Shown: positions 32,421-41,230, counted from the stretch's first letter. The stretch: DNA of 64,000 nt from Hominiventricola aquisgranensis (GCF_040096225.1 NZ_JBBMFC010000010.1:1-64000), one strand, 5' to 3'. Numbers and translations are program-made. Notes: generated by a model from the sequence alone, not told the origin.

Positions 32421-34340
32421 ATGAAAATAATCAATATTGGAATTCTTGCCCATGTAGACGCTGGAAAGACGACCTTGACGGAGAGCCTGCTATATGCCAG
32501 CGGAGCCATTTCAGAACCGGGGAGCGTCGAAAAAGGGACAACGAGGACGGACACCATGTTTTTGGAGCGGCAGCGTGGGATTACCATTCAAGCGGCAGTC
32601 ACTTCCTTCCAGTGGCACAGATGTAAAGTCAACATTGTGGATACGCCCGGCCACATGGATTTTTTGGCGGAGGTGTACCGCTCTTTGGCTGTTTTAGATG
32701 GGGCCATCTTGGTGATCTCCGCTAAAGATGGCGTGCAGGCCCAGACCCGTATTCTGTTCCATGCCCTGCGGAAAATGAACATTCCCACCGTTATCTTTAT
32801 CAACAAGATCGACCAGGCTGGCGTTGATTTGCAGAGCGTGGTTCAGTCTGTTCGGGATAAGCTCTCCGCCGATATTATCATCAAGCAGACGGTGTCGCTG
32901 TCCCCGGAAATAGTCCTGGAGGAAAATACCGACATAGAAGCATGGGATGCGGTCATCGAAAATAACGATAAATTATTGGAAAAGTATATCGCAGGAGAAC
33001 CAATCAGCCGGGAAAAACTTGTGCGGGAGGAACAGCGGCGGGTTCAAGACGCCTCCCTGTTCCCGGTCTATTATGGCAGCGCCAAAAAGGGCCTTGGCAT
33101 TCAACCGTTGATGGATGCGGTGACAGGGCTGTTCCAACCGATTGGGGAACAGGGGAGCGCCGCCCTATGCGGCAGCGTTTTCAAGGTGGAGTATACAGAT
33201 TGCGGCCAGCGGCGTGTCTATCTACGGCTATACAGCGGAACGCTGCGCCTGCGGGATACGGTGGCCCTGGCCGGGAGAGAAAAGCTGAAAATCACAGAGA
33301 TGCGTATTCCATCCAAAGGGGAAATTGTTCGGACAGACACCGCTTATCCGGGTGAAATTGTTATCCTTCCCAGCGACAGCGTGAGGTTAAACGATGTATT
33401 AGGGGACCCAACCCGGCTCCCTCGTAAAAGGTGGCGTGAGGACCCCCTCCCCATGCTGCGGACGTCGATTGCGCCGAAAACGGCAGCGCAAAGAGAACGG
33501 CTGCTGGACGCTCTTACGCAACTTGCGGATACTGACCCGCTTTTGCGCTGCGAGGTGGATTCCATCACCCATGAGATCATTCTTTCTTTTTTGGGCCGGG
33601 TGCAGTTGGAGGTTGTTTCCGCTTTGCTGTCGGAAAAATACAAGCTTGAAACAGTGGTAAAGGAACCCACCGTCATTTATATGGAGCGGCCGCTCAAAGC
33701 AGCCAGCCACACCATCCATATCGAGGTGCCGCCCAACCCGTTTTGGGCATCCATCGGACTGTCTGTTACACCACTCCCGCTTGGCTCCGGTGTACAATAC
33801 GAGAGCCGGGTTTCGCTGGGATACTTGAACCAGAGTTTTCAAAACGCTGTCAGGGATGGTATCCGTTACGGGCTGGAGCAGGGCTTGTTCGGCTGGAACG
33901 TAACGGACTGTAAGATTTGCTTTGAATACGGGCTTTATTACAGTCCGGTCAGCACGCCGGCGGACTTCCGCTCATTGGCCCCGATTGTATTGGAACAGGC
34001 ATTGAAGGAATCAGGGACGCAGCTGCTGGAACCTTATCTCTCCTTCATCCTCTATGCGCCCCAGGAATACCTTTCCAGGGCTTATCATGATGCACCGAAA
34101 TACTGTGCCACCATCGAAACGGCCCAGGTAAAAAAGGATGAAGTTGTCTTTACTGGCGAGATTCCCGCCCGCTGTATACAGGCATACCGTACTGATCTGG
34201 CCTTTTACACCAACGGGCGGAGCGTATGCCTTACAGAGCTGAAAGGATATCAGGCCGCTGTCGGTCAGCCGGTCATCCAGCCCCGCCGTCCAAACAGCCG
34301 CCTGGACAAGGTGCGCCATATGTTTCAGAAGGTAATGTAA
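32421..34340 (+). CDS. tet(W): Tet(W) ribosomal protection protein
   Basis: 639 residues, the exact length of Tet(W). It is an EF-G-like GTPase: P-loop AHVDAGKTT at residues 10-18, the RGIT switch I, DTPGHMDF G3 and NKID G4, then the domains that reach the decoding centre and release tetracycline. By recall the sequence agrees with Tet(W) nearly throughout, with a few substitutions (for example around residue 190 and SPLPLG late in the protein), so a mosaic origin for short tracts cannot be excluded. Expression is probably inducible through the leader and terminators upstream. It provides tetracycline resistance in the cytoplasm. Confidence 0.95.
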   Translation: MKIINIGILAHVDAGKTTLTESLLYASGAISEPGSVEKGTTRTDTMFLERQRGITIQAAVTSFQWHRCKVNIVDTPGHMDFLAEVYRSLAVLDGAILVISAKDGVQAQTRILFHALRKMNIPTVIFINKIDQAGVDLQSVVQSVRDKLSADIIIKQTVSLSPEIVLEENTDIEAWDAVIENNDKLLEKYIAGEPISREKLVREEQRRVQDASLFPVYYGSAKKGLGIQPLMDAVTGLFQPIGEQGSAALCGSVFKVEYTDCGQRRVYLRLYSGTLRLRDTVALAGREKLKITEMRIPSKGEIVRTDTAYPGEIVILPSDSVRLNDVLGDPTRLPRKRWREDPLPMLRTSIAPKTAAQRERLLDALTQLADTDPLLRCEVDSITHEIILSFLGRVQLEVVSALLSEKYKLETVVKEPTVIYMERPLKAASHTIHIEVPPNPFWASIGLSVTPLPLGSGVQYESRVSLGYLNQSFQNAVRDGIRYGLEQGLFGWNVTDCKICFEYGLYYSPVSTPADFRSLAPIVLEQALKESGTQLLEPYLSFILYAPQEYLSRAYHDAPKYCATIETAQVKKDEVVFTGEIPARCIQAYRTDLAFYTNGRSVCLTELKGYQAAVGQPVIQPRRPNSRLDKVRHMFQKVM

Positions 34341-34390
34341 AGATACATAATCGTCAAGACGGCAACAATCAGAAGTTATGGAGGGTAACA

Positions 34391-35158
34391 ATGGAATATA
34401 GTAAGGAAGATTTAATGGAAGCAAAAAAGCAAATTTTGGGAGTGGGAGAGAACATGGGAACAGAGGAAAGTAAAAAAATCTGGGAGGAGAACGCACAATT
34501 TTGGGATAATGCAATGGGTGACGAATCTAATGAATTTCACAGAGAGGTAGTGCGCCCCAAAGTAACGGAACTTCTATCTCCTAATCCTGCGGATTACATT
34601 TTGGATATTGCGTGTGGCAATGGAAATTATTCTTCGTATCTTGCACAAAGAGGTGCTTCGGTTGTCGCTTTTGATTACAGCAAAAAAATGATAGAATTGG
34701 CTAAAAGACGGCAATCACAATATGCAAAACAAATTGAATTTTGTGTGGCGGATGCGACCGATAGAAAAAGTATATTAGAATTAAAAAGAAATCGAGCCTT
34801 TACGAAAGCAGTTTCTAATATGGCAATTATGGATATTACGGACATTGAACCACTTCTTATGGCTGTTTATGAACTGTTGCAGGAAAGCGGAATTTTTGTC
34901 TTTGCAACGCAACACCCTTGTTTTGTCACGTTGACTGAAAAATATATGACACCGCACAGTTACTATGATATAGCGATTGAAGGGCAACCGAAAGAGCAGA
35001 TTTATTATCATCGTTCCATACAAGATATTTTTAACCTTTGTTTTAGAGCTGGATTTGTCATTGATGGATTTTATGAAGAATGTTTCAAAACCAACAAAGA
35101 AATTCCTATGGTAATGATAGTAAGGCTTAAGAAGGTAAAACGTGATAGCTTAAAATAA
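34391..35158 (+). CDS. Class I SAM-dependent methyltransferase
   Basis: 255 residues from ATG 34,391, which has GGAGGGT upstream. Motif I is ILDIACGNGNYSSYL (near residue 75), with an acidic residue in VAFDYSKKMI (motif II) and FCVADATDR (motif III), all typical of Rossmann-fold methyltransferases. Substrate unknown. A gene of this kind is often found directly downstream of tet(W) in gut isolates, so the pair may travel together. It starts 50 bp after the tet(W) stop and is probably co-transcribed. It is AT-richer than both tet(W) and the mob genes, suggesting a separate origin. Confidence 0.8.
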   Translation: MEYSKEDLMEAKKQILGVGENMGTEESKKIWEENAQFWDNAMGDESNEFHREVVRPKVTELLSPNPADYILDIACGNGNYSSYLAQRGASVVAFDYSKKMIELAKRRQSQYAKQIEFCVADATDRKSILELKRNRAFTKAVSNMAIMDITDIEPLLMAVYELLQESGIFVFATQHPCFVTLTEKYMTPHSYYDIAIEGQPKEQIYYHRSIQDIFNLCFRAGFVIDGFYEECFKTNKEIPMVMIVRLKKVKRDSLK

Positions 35159-35328
35159 ATTCAAGTTTGTCGGGTAAATAGCAAACCCAGCCGAGCCAGT
35201 CAACGATAAAATGAACGCCGCTTCGCGCCGTCGTTGACAGCCCCGCCCGTCTTTGCTGGTAGGCAATCAAGGGGCGACAGCAAGGAGTACTGCCGCCCCG
35301 CACTATTATTCAGAGAGGGGGAATTTCC
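35159..35328. other. Intergenic with a long inverted repeat
   Basis: GTCAACGA (35,199-35,206) and TCGTTGAC (35,231-35,238) flank a 24-bp loop rich in CG; it may end the tet(W)-methyltransferase transcript. The abrupt rise in GC here suggests a recombination boundary between cargo and element core. Confidence 0.5.
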
Positions 35329-35751
35329 ATGACCGAAGATGAAGCCTACAAGGTGCATATCCAGTACACATTCAATGCCTTTTGCAAGGTAGTCATTCGT
35401 CACGCAGCCATAGATAAAATCTTGAAGCTGCGCCGGAGGTGGGAACGGGAAGTTTCCCTTGATTATCTGATGAGTGAAAAGTTTGTCCAGCTTGCCGAGC
35501 CGGAGTAGCTTGAAGAATATCTTTTTACCGCCTGCGGCCAGACCGCCGTTCTGTATCATGCGGAGCTTGCCGCCGCCCTTGCCCTTTTGCCGGAGCAGAC
35601 GCAGGAAGAAATTTTTCGTTACTATTTCCTGCGCCAGCCGCAGCGAGTGATCGGCGTACATATTGGCCGGACACGCAGCACAGCGGGGCGGCATATCCAG
35701 CTTGCCTTGCAGCGGCTACGCGAAGAAATGGGGGTGAGCCGGTATGAGTAG
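35329..35751 (+). pseudogene. Sigma-factor-like (region 4) gene with an in-frame UAG
   Basis: The ATG at 35,329 opens a 140-codon frame interrupted by one TAG at 35,506-35,508 (codon 60). Before it: an N-terminal helical part with a basic stretch ILKLRRRWERE. After it: LALLPEQTQEEIFRYYFL ... GRTRSTAGRHIQLALQRLREEM, a sigma-70 region 4-like helix-turn-helix common in Clostridia elements. The reading frame on both sides is well preserved, so the stop is recent, is read through, or is a sequencing error. It overlaps the next gene by 8 bp. Confidence 0.75.
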
Positions 35752-35956
35752 ACTTCTCCCCTATGAAACAATCCTCAAAGCCCGTGAGGGCGACCCAGAA
35801 GCCGTGAACGCTGTCCTGCTCCACTACGCCGGATATATCCGCTATTTCTCAAAAGTGAACGGGCAGGTCAACGCCGAGGTGGAGGACTATGTAAAGCAGC
35901 GGTTAATTGACTGTCAATTCAAGTTCCGGCTTGACGAACCACCGGACAAGTCATAA
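35744..35956 (+). CDS. HTH_16-like helix-turn-helix protein
   Basis: 70 residues: MSRLLPYETILKAREGDPEA, then a helix pair and QVNAEVEDYVKQRLIDCQFKF. This is the small helix-turn-helix family (PF12645) that follows the sigma-like gene in Tn916-like and related elements. The start lies inside the upstream gene, so translation is coupled and may depend on read-through of its UAG. A strong terminator follows at 35,992-36,029. Confidence 0.75.
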   Translation: MSRLLPYETILKAREGDPEAVNAVLLHYAGYIRYFSKVNGQVNAEVEDYVKQRLIDCQFKFRLDEPPDKS

Positions 35957-35991
35957 AAACTGAATACCAGCCGCCACCGACGCGGCCAGCG

Positions 35992-36029
35992 AAAGCAGTA
36001 AGTCTTGAAAAAGATTTACTGCTTTTTTT
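35992..36029 (+). terminator. Intrinsic terminator
   Basis: AAAGCAGTAA and TTACTGCTTT form a 10-bp stem followed by a run of Ts. It ends the sigma-like/HTH transcript. Confidence 0.85.
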
Positions 36030-36453
36030 GTTGTCCGGCTCCGCTCCCGGCCATTTTGCCCCCTGCCGGTTGTAGTAGTAAGCGAGGAGGGAATTTTTCT
36101 GCCCTGGTGTTTGGCATTTGGAGCATTTACCCGTAGTAGAGGGCAAAGAGAAAGGATTTCTCCAACACCGGGTAGAAACCACTGCGTCCGGTGTCATTTT
36201 AGCGAAAGCGGGCAGGAATGCCCTTTACAGGATTAGTAGTAGCAGAAAAAGAGAAACAAACTTTTGTGGTTGCAGTTTTCCAAAAAAGTGGCGGACGGAA
36301 GTGAGAGAAAGTTTGCAGTCACGGAGAGCAAGTTTCTACCACGGTGCCAAAATCCGCAATTCTGCAGTTTTGCCCCTCGCGGGAAACTTGTTGGGGAGTG
36401 CCTTCCCCAAACCCTGCTCATGCGCCCTTACGGGCGAGAAAGGAGGTCACACC
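36030..36453 (+). other. Non-coding region upstream of mobC; candidate oriT of the nested element
   Basis: An open frame covers most of it but looks non-coding. Inverted repeats are ACACCG/CGGTGT (36,165-36,194) and a perfect TTGGGGA/TCCCCAA hairpin at 36,391-36,410, followed by ACCCTGC and a GCCC/GGGC pair. A GC-rich hairpin next to a CCCTGC-like tract just upstream of mobC-mobA is the usual layout of oriT for this relaxase type. The nick site is not proven. Confidence 0.5.
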
Positions 36454-36852
36454 ATGCGAAAGAAATACAACACGCCCCACCGCAGCCGCGTTGTGAAAAC
36501 CCGGCTGTCCGAAGATGAGTATGCCGACTTCACAGCGCGGCTTGCGCCCTATGGTATCAGCCAGTCCGAATTTCTCCGGCAGGCGATACGGCGGGCGACC
36601 ATACGCCCGGTTGTCCATGTGTCGTCGGTCAATGACGAGTTGCTTTCCGCTGTCGGGAAGCTGACAGCCGAGTACGGCAGGATCGGCGGCAACCTCAATC
36701 AGATTGCCCGGTATCTGAACGAATACGGCGTACCCTACAACACCCTTTCCGGCGAGGTACGCGCCGCCATATCCGACCTTGCCGTCCTCAAGTATGAAGT
36801 CCTCAAGAAAGTAGGTGACGCGGTTGGCAACACTCAAGCATATCAACTCTAA
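36454..36852 (+). CDS. mobC: MobC-like relaxosome accessory protein
   Basis: 132 residues with AAGGAGG before the ATG. The N-terminal ribbon-helix-helix (VVKTRLSEDEYADFTARLAP, then GISQSEFLRQAIRRA) and the C-terminal MobC signature (GRIGGNLNQIARYLNEYG) are clear. It would bind oriT and help the relaxase. It overlaps the relaxase gene by about 30 bp. Confidence 0.9.
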   Translation: MRKKYNTPHRSRVVKTRLSEDEYADFTARLAPYGISQSEFLRQAIRRATIRPVVHVSSVNDELLSAVGKLTAEYGRIGGNLNQIARYLNEYGVPYNTLSGEVRAAISDLAVLKYEVLKKVGDAVGNTQAYQL

Positions 36853-38449
36853 AAACGCCGACTACGGAGCCGCCGAGCAATATCTTCTCTTTGAGCATGA
36901 CGAGTTTACCATGAAGCCCGTCCTTGATGAAACCGGCAGGCTTATCCCCCGCGAGGACTACCGGCTGTCCACGCTGAACTGCGACGGGGAGGATTTTGCC
37001 GTTGCGTGTATGCGGGCCAATCTCCGCTATCAGAAAAACCAGCGGCGGGAAGATGTGAAAAGCCACCACTACATCATCAGCTTTGACCCGCGGGACGGGC
37101 CGGACAACGGCCTGACCGTAGACCGGGCGCAGGCGTTGGGGGAACAATTCTGTAAAGAGCATTTTCCCGGCCACCAGGCCCTTGTCTGCACCCACCCGGA
37201 CGGGCATAACCACAGCGGCAACATTCATGTGCATATCGTCATAAACAGCCTGCGGATTGAGGAAGTGCCGTTCCTGCCCTACATGGACAGGCCGGCCGAT
37301 ACGAAAGTCGGCTGCAAGCACCGATGTACCGACGCTGCCCTGCGCTACTTCAAATCCGAAGTCATGGAGATGTGCCACCGGGAGGGGCTTTATCAAATCG
37401 ACCTCTTGAACGGCAGCAAGAACCGCGTCACCGACCGGGAGTATTGGGCGCAGAAAAAGGGACAGGCCGCGCTGGACAAGCAGAACGCCCCCATGATTGC
37501 CGATAGTATCACGCCCCGGCAGACCAAGTTTGAAACGAACAAGGAGAAGCTGCGGCAGACCCTACGGAAAGCCCTTGCCACCGCCGCCAGCTTTGACGAG
37601 TTTTCCTCTCTGTTGCTGCAGGAGGGTGTGACCGTCAAGGAGAGCCGGGGGCGGCTTTCCTACCTCACGCCGGACAGGACAAAGCCAATTACCGCCCGGA
37701 AGCTGGGCGACGATTTTGACCGCGCCGCTGTCTTTGCCGTTTTAGAGCAAAACGCCGCCAGAGCAGCCGAAGCGCCAGCCAGATCCCCCGATCCCCCACG
37801 CACCATAAAAGACCGCTTGCAGGTTGCCAGAGCCGAGATAGCCGCCCCGAAACAGGACGGAGTGCAGCGGCTTGTGGACATTGAGCAGAAAATGGCCGAG
37901 GGCAAAGGCCGGGGCTATGAACGCTGGGCGAAGATACACAATCTGAAGCAGGCCGCCAAAACGCTGTCCGTCTACCAGCAATACGGCTTTACTTCCCCGG
38001 AGCAGTTAGAAGCCGCCGTTGACACCGCCTATCAGAAAATGCGCCAGACCAGCGGCGAACTGAAAGCACTGGAAACGAAGCTGCAAGGGAAAAAGAAGTT
38101 GCAGCGGCAGGTGTTGGCCTACGCCCAGACCAAGGCCGCCCGCGACGGGCTGCGGGCACAGAAATCCGAGAAAGCCCGCGCCGCATACCGGCAGGCCCAT
38201 GAGAGCGATTTTATCATAGCCGACGCAGCAGCCCGGTATTTCAAGGCGCATGGCATTACCAAGCTGCCCGCCCGGAAAGCGTTGCAGGCCGAGATCGAGC
38301 AGCTTATCTCCGAGAAAGACGGCCTGTATAACACCTATCACGAACAGAAACAGCGGTTCAAGGAGTTGCAGACCGTCAAGCGGAACATCGACCAGATTTT
38401 GCGCCGGGACGAGCCGCACCGCAGAAAGGAGCAGAGCCATGAGCGATAA
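36815..38449 (+). CDS. mobA: MobA/MOBP-type relaxase
   Basis: About 541-544 residues. The start is GTG 36,815 or, better, TTG 36,824, preceded by AGGTGA and giving MATLKHINSKNADYG. The candidate catalytic tyrosine lies in NADYGAAEQYLLF. The metal-binding histidines are in HPDGHNHSGNIHVHIVINS (near residue 130). These features define PF03432 relaxases. The C-terminal half is a long basic coiled coil. It nicks and binds the 5' end at oriT and would be exported by the host ICE's coupling protein, which makes this element mobilizable rather than self-transmissible. Confidence 0.9.
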   Translation: MTRLATLKHINSKNADYGAAEQYLLFEHDEFTMKPVLDETGRLIPREDYRLSTLNCDGEDFAVACMRANLRYQKNQRREDVKSHHYIISFDPRDGPDNGLTVDRAQALGEQFCKEHFPGHQALVCTHPDGHNHSGNIHVHIVINSLRIEEVPFLPYMDRPADTKVGCKHRCTDAALRYFKSEVMEMCHREGLYQIDLLNGSKNRVTDREYWAQKKGQAALDKQNAPMIADSITPRQTKFETNKEKLRQTLRKALATAASFDEFSSLLLQEGVTVKESRGRLSYLTPDRTKPITARKLGDDFDRAAVFAVLEQNAARAAEAPARSPDPPRTIKDRLQVARAEIAAPKQDGVQRLVDIEQKMAEGKGRGYERWAKIHNLKQAAKTLSVYQQYGFTSPEQLEAAVDTAYQKMRQTSGELKALETKLQGKKKLQRQVLAYAQTKAARDGLRAQKSEKARAAYRQAHESDFIIADAAARYFKAHGITKLPARKALQAEIEQLISEKDGLYNTYHEQKQRFKELQTVKRNIDQILRRDEPHRRKEQSHER

Positions 38450-38825
38450 CCTGCCCCACATGGACTACCGCCAGCACCGGCGGGCGCGGCGGCTGGTACA
38501 TGAGTGCTGTAACTACGATGAGGGGAACTGCCTGCTATTGGACGACGGGGAGCCTTGCGTGTGCGTCCAGAGCATTTCCTTTTCCCTCATGTGCCACTGG
38601 TTCCGTGTGGCTGTCCTGCCCCTTGACGGGGAGCTGGCCGCAGCCCTCTTGTGCCGGGGAAGCCGGAAACGGTGTGCCGTCTGCGGGGCGGCCTTTGTCC
38701 CCAAATCCAACCGGGGAAAATACTGCCCCGACTGCGCCGGGCGCATGAAGAAAATCAAAGCCGCCGAGAGAAAGCGGAAACAAAGGCAGAGATGTCACGC
38801 TTTAGAGCCTTTCAAACCCGCATAA
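38439..38825 (+). CDS. Cysteine-rich VLP-domain protein
   Basis: 128 residues starting MSDNLPHMDYRQHRRARRL, with AAAGGAG upstream and an 11-bp overlap with the relaxase gene. Cysteines appear in CCNYDEGNCLLLDDGEPCVC, in RCAVCGAAF and YCPDCAGRM, the latter two forming a zinc ribbon. This is the Cys_rich_VLP family (PF14194) regularly found after relaxases in such elements. Function unknown; nucleic-acid binding is likely. Confidence 0.8.
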   Translation: MSDNLPHMDYRQHRRARRLVHECCNYDEGNCLLLDDGEPCVCVQSISFSLMCHWFRVAVLPLDGELAAALLCRGSRKRCAVCGAAFVPKSNRGKYCPDCAGRMKKIKAAERKRKQRQRCHALEPFKPA

Positions 38826-38897
38826 ATCAAGGCTTTTTTCGTGGGTGTCAAAGGGTACGCGATACATTTATCCTTTTCCCCCGGAAACGGCGTTTTA

Positions 38898-39692
38898 ATG
38901 CGTGACAATACGCCAAAATCAACCCGAACACAGGGAGGTGATCCTATCGCTGATTATATCAGGGCAGACACGCGGCTGCCCGCCTATCTGCCGTATCCCC
39001 GTTTCCTGCTGAAAATGGAGATTTCACAGACCGCCAAGCTGCTGTATTCGCTGCTGTTAGACCGTTCCACCCTCTCCCAGAAAAACAAGTGGCTGGACGA
39101 CGAGGGCAGGATTTATATTATCTATCCCATCGCGGAGATAGCAGAAATACTGGATAAAGGCAGCACCACCATCAAGGGGGCGCTTAATGAACTGGACACG
39201 GCGGGGCTGTTGGAACGGGAACGGGGCGGCTTCTCCGCACCGAACCGGCTTTATGTCAAAGTACCGCCAGTGCCACAGGTACAGTTTTCAGACCAACTGA
39301 TGGCCGGAAGTCCGCCCCTCATAGAGCCGGAAAACCGTCCTACTGATGGTCAGAAAACCGACCTTATGATGGTCGGAAAACCGTCCCCTAACCAAACTAC
39401 TATAAACAACCTTACAGAGAGCCAAACAAAGGGAGTGAGTGGGGGGCCGTCCGCGCCCTATGGCCGATATGGAAATATTTTTCTGTCACAGACCGAATAC
39501 GACGAGTTGCAGGCAGAGTACCCTGACAGGCTGGAACGGTTCATCGAGGAAATGAGCCGCTACCTTGCCGCCAACGGGAAAAGCTACCAGAACTATGCCG
39601 CCGCCCTGCGGATATGGGCGGGGAACGACAAAAAGGAAGCCCCTAAAAAGGGCATACCAGACTACTCATGCAAGGAGGGCGAGAGTTTATGA
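38898..39692 (+). CDS. RepA-type replication initiator of the nested element
   Basis: About 264 residues if translation starts at ATG 38,898. The RepA_N domain is clear (LPAYLPYPRFLLKMEISQTA, LLYSLLLDRSTLS, IYIIYPIAEIAEIL). A perfect Shine-Dalgarno (GGGAGGTGATCC at 38,933-38,944) points instead to an ATC codon at 38,946, where an ATG would be expected in relatives; the start may have mutated or be non-AUG. The linker has repeated KP and DG motifs. It supports replication or maintenance of the excised form. Confidence 0.82.
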   Translation: MRDNTPKSTRTQGGDPIADYIRADTRLPAYLPYPRFLLKMEISQTAKLLYSLLLDRSTLSQKNKWLDDEGRIYIIYPIAEIAEILDKGSTTIKGALNELDTAGLLERERGGFSAPNRLYVKVPPVPQVQFSDQLMAGSPPLIEPENRPTDGQKTDLMMVGKPSPNQTTINNLTESQTKGVSGGPSAPYGRYGNIFLSQTEYDELQAEYPDRLERFIEEMSRYLAANGKSYQNYAAALRIWAGNDKKEAPKKGIPDYSCKEGESL

Positions 39693-40531
39693 AGAATGAA
39701 ATCAACGCGGTTTTGGAGAATATGACGACCACCATCCCGGAGCCGGAGGACTACACCGGCGAGGACGGTTTACTGTACTGCGGCAAGTGCCGCAAGCCGA
39801 AAGAAGCCTATTTTGCGCCGGATAAGGCCGCTATCTTCGGGCGCGACCGCCACCCGGCAGAGTGCGACTGCCAGAGAACCGCCCGCGAGGAACGGGAAGC
39901 CGCCGAAAAGCGGCGCAGACACCTTGACACCGTGGAAGAACTGAAACGCCGGGGCTTTACCGACCCCACCATGCGGGACTGGACTTTCGAGAACGACAAC
40001 GGCAGGAACCCGCAGACCGGGCTTGCCCGCCGGTATGTGGAGCATTGGGAAGATATGCGGACAGACAATATCGGCTGCCTGTTCTGGGGCGGCGTAGGCA
40101 CCGGCAAAAGCTACCTTGCAGGCTGTATCGCAAACGCCCTCATGGAGAAAGAAATCCCCGTCCGCATGACGAACTTTGCTCTTATCCTCAATGACCTTGC
40201 CGCCAGCTTTGAGGGGCGCAACGAGTACATTTCCCGCCTTTGTCGTTATCCGCTGCTGATCCTTGACGACTTCGGCATGGAACGCGGGACGGAATACGGG
40301 CTGGAACAGGTGTTCAATGTGATTGACAGCCGTTACCGCAGCGGCAAGCCGCTGATCGTCACGACCAACCTTACGCTGGACGACCTGCACAACCCGGAGG
40401 ACACCGCCCATTCCCGGATTTATGACCGCCTGCTTTCCATGTGCGTCCCGGTACGCTTTACCGGCGACAACTTCCGGCAGGAAACCGCCAAGCGGAAAAT
40501 GGAGAGCATGAAGAAACTGATTACCGACTGA
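39689..40531 (+). CDS. DnaC/IstB-like ATP-binding protein
   Basis: 280 residues from ATG 39,689 (GGAGGG upstream; ATGA overlap with repA). The N-terminal part has a four-cysteine zinc motif (YCGKC near residue 32 and ECDC near residue 58). Walker A is WGGVGTGKSYLAG and Walker B is LLILDDFGME, followed by sensor 1 IVTTNLTLDDL. This is a DnaC-type helicase loader that works with RepA in element replication. Confidence 0.85.
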   Translation: MKNEINAVLENMTTTIPEPEDYTGEDGLLYCGKCRKPKEAYFAPDKAAIFGRDRHPAECDCQRTAREEREAAEKRRRHLDTVEELKRRGFTDPTMRDWTFENDNGRNPQTGLARRYVEHWEDMRTDNIGCLFWGGVGTGKSYLAGCIANALMEKEIPVRMTNFALILNDLAASFEGRNEYISRLCRYPLLILDDFGMERGTEYGLEQVFNVIDSRYRSGKPLIVTTNLTLDDLHNPEDTAHSRIYDRLLSMCVPVRFTGDNFRQETAKRKMESMKKLITD

Positions 40532-40545
40532 AAGGAGTATTGCCT

Positions 40546-40740
40546 ATGGCAGATAACAAGCAGCACGACACCCGCACCACCCGCCGCCCTGACTGTGTGA
40601 CGGAAATCCGCATGGGCAATTCCGTCCTTGTCGTGTCCGGCTATTTCAAGAAAGACACCACAACCACAGCCGCCGACAAAATGGCGCGGGTACTGGAAGC
40701 GGAAGCCGCTGCTACACAGGAGCCGACTTATCCGGCGTGA
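40546..40740 (+). CDS. tnpW: TnpW-like small transposon protein
   Basis: 64 residues with AAAGGAG upstream. The pattern TEIRMGNSVLVVSGYFKKD ... TAADKMARVLEAE is that of TnpW (PF14202), known from Tn4451-type elements. Function unknown; it lies 15 bp after the helicase loader gene. Confidence 0.8.
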   Translation: MADNKQHDTRTTRRPDCVTEIRMGNSVLVVSGYFKKDTTTTAADKMARVLEAEAAATQEPTYPA

Positions 40741-40804
40741 ACCGGGGCATGGAAAAGCGGCCATGCCAGGGAGCATGACCGCTGGAACGAAAATCGGAAG
40801 TGCT

Positions 40805-41005
40805 TTAGCAATTCTTAATCTCATTCTCTATAAAATAATTTGCAATTTCAAAGGCTTTTATTCTTCTCTTTGCCAATGTGATTTGTGATTTATAACGCTC
40901 GGAATTATCCTTTGATTCAAATGTTTTTACTGTTTCTCTTAGCTTGTGCAGAGTTGAATCAATTTGCCTTTTGGCCGCGGTTAATTCATCTATTGTATAC
41001 TTCAT
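40805..41005 (-). CDS. Small hypothetical coiled-coil protein, divergent from the recombinase
   Basis: 66 residues from ATG 41,005 with AAAGGAG upstream; a longer frame to 41,137 has no site. It is very charged and helical (LTAAKRQIDSTLHKLRETVKTFE). It is the only minus-strand gene of the element. Its promoter region contains CTCCGTGGTATACT, the same motif as at the recombinase promoter, so it may control or be co-controlled with excision. Considerably AT-richer than its neighbours. Confidence 0.6.
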   Translation of the reverse strand: MKYTIDELTAAKRQIDSTLHKLRETVKTFESKDNSERYKSQITLAKRRIKAFEIANYFIENEIKNC

Positions 41006-41040
41006 GTTTTCTCCTTTAACTTCTGATTTTTTTGTTAAAT

Positions 41041-41197
41041 CAGAGTATACCACGGAGTTATGAACTTTTCTACTGCAAATATGGGACGACAACCCATACC
41101 ATAAAAATCGGAAAATTGAAAAGCTGTAAAGAAGCAAATTTAACGCTTTTGCCGCTGTACAGCCCCCGCCGTTCCGTGGTACAATGAAACCACGGAA
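41041..41197. promoter_or_regulatory. Divergent promoters sharing a CCGTGGTA motif
   Basis: On the minus strand CTCCGTGG is followed directly by TATACT (41,041-41,057), a -10 for the small gene. On the plus strand TTCCGTGG is followed directly by TACAAT, with an inverted copy ACCACGGAA at 41,189-41,197 (arms 41,172-41,180), for the recombinase. The same block abutting both -10 boxes suggests one regulator acting on both. Confidence 0.6.
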
Positions 41198-41230
41198 TAG
41201 TGGGGCTGGCTGTCGGAAACGGAGGATTTT

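Noticed and set aside
32421..34340. Mosaic tet(O/W) call
   Set aside because: Both ends and the length fit Tet(W) by recall; the few differences are scattered single residues. A nucleotide alignment would be needed to detect short mosaic tracts.
36118..36453. Open frame continuing upstream from mobC
   Set aside because: Composition and lack of any ribosome binding site suggest non-coding DNA with inverted repeats (candidate oriT); mobC has its own AAGGAGG at the ATG 36,454.
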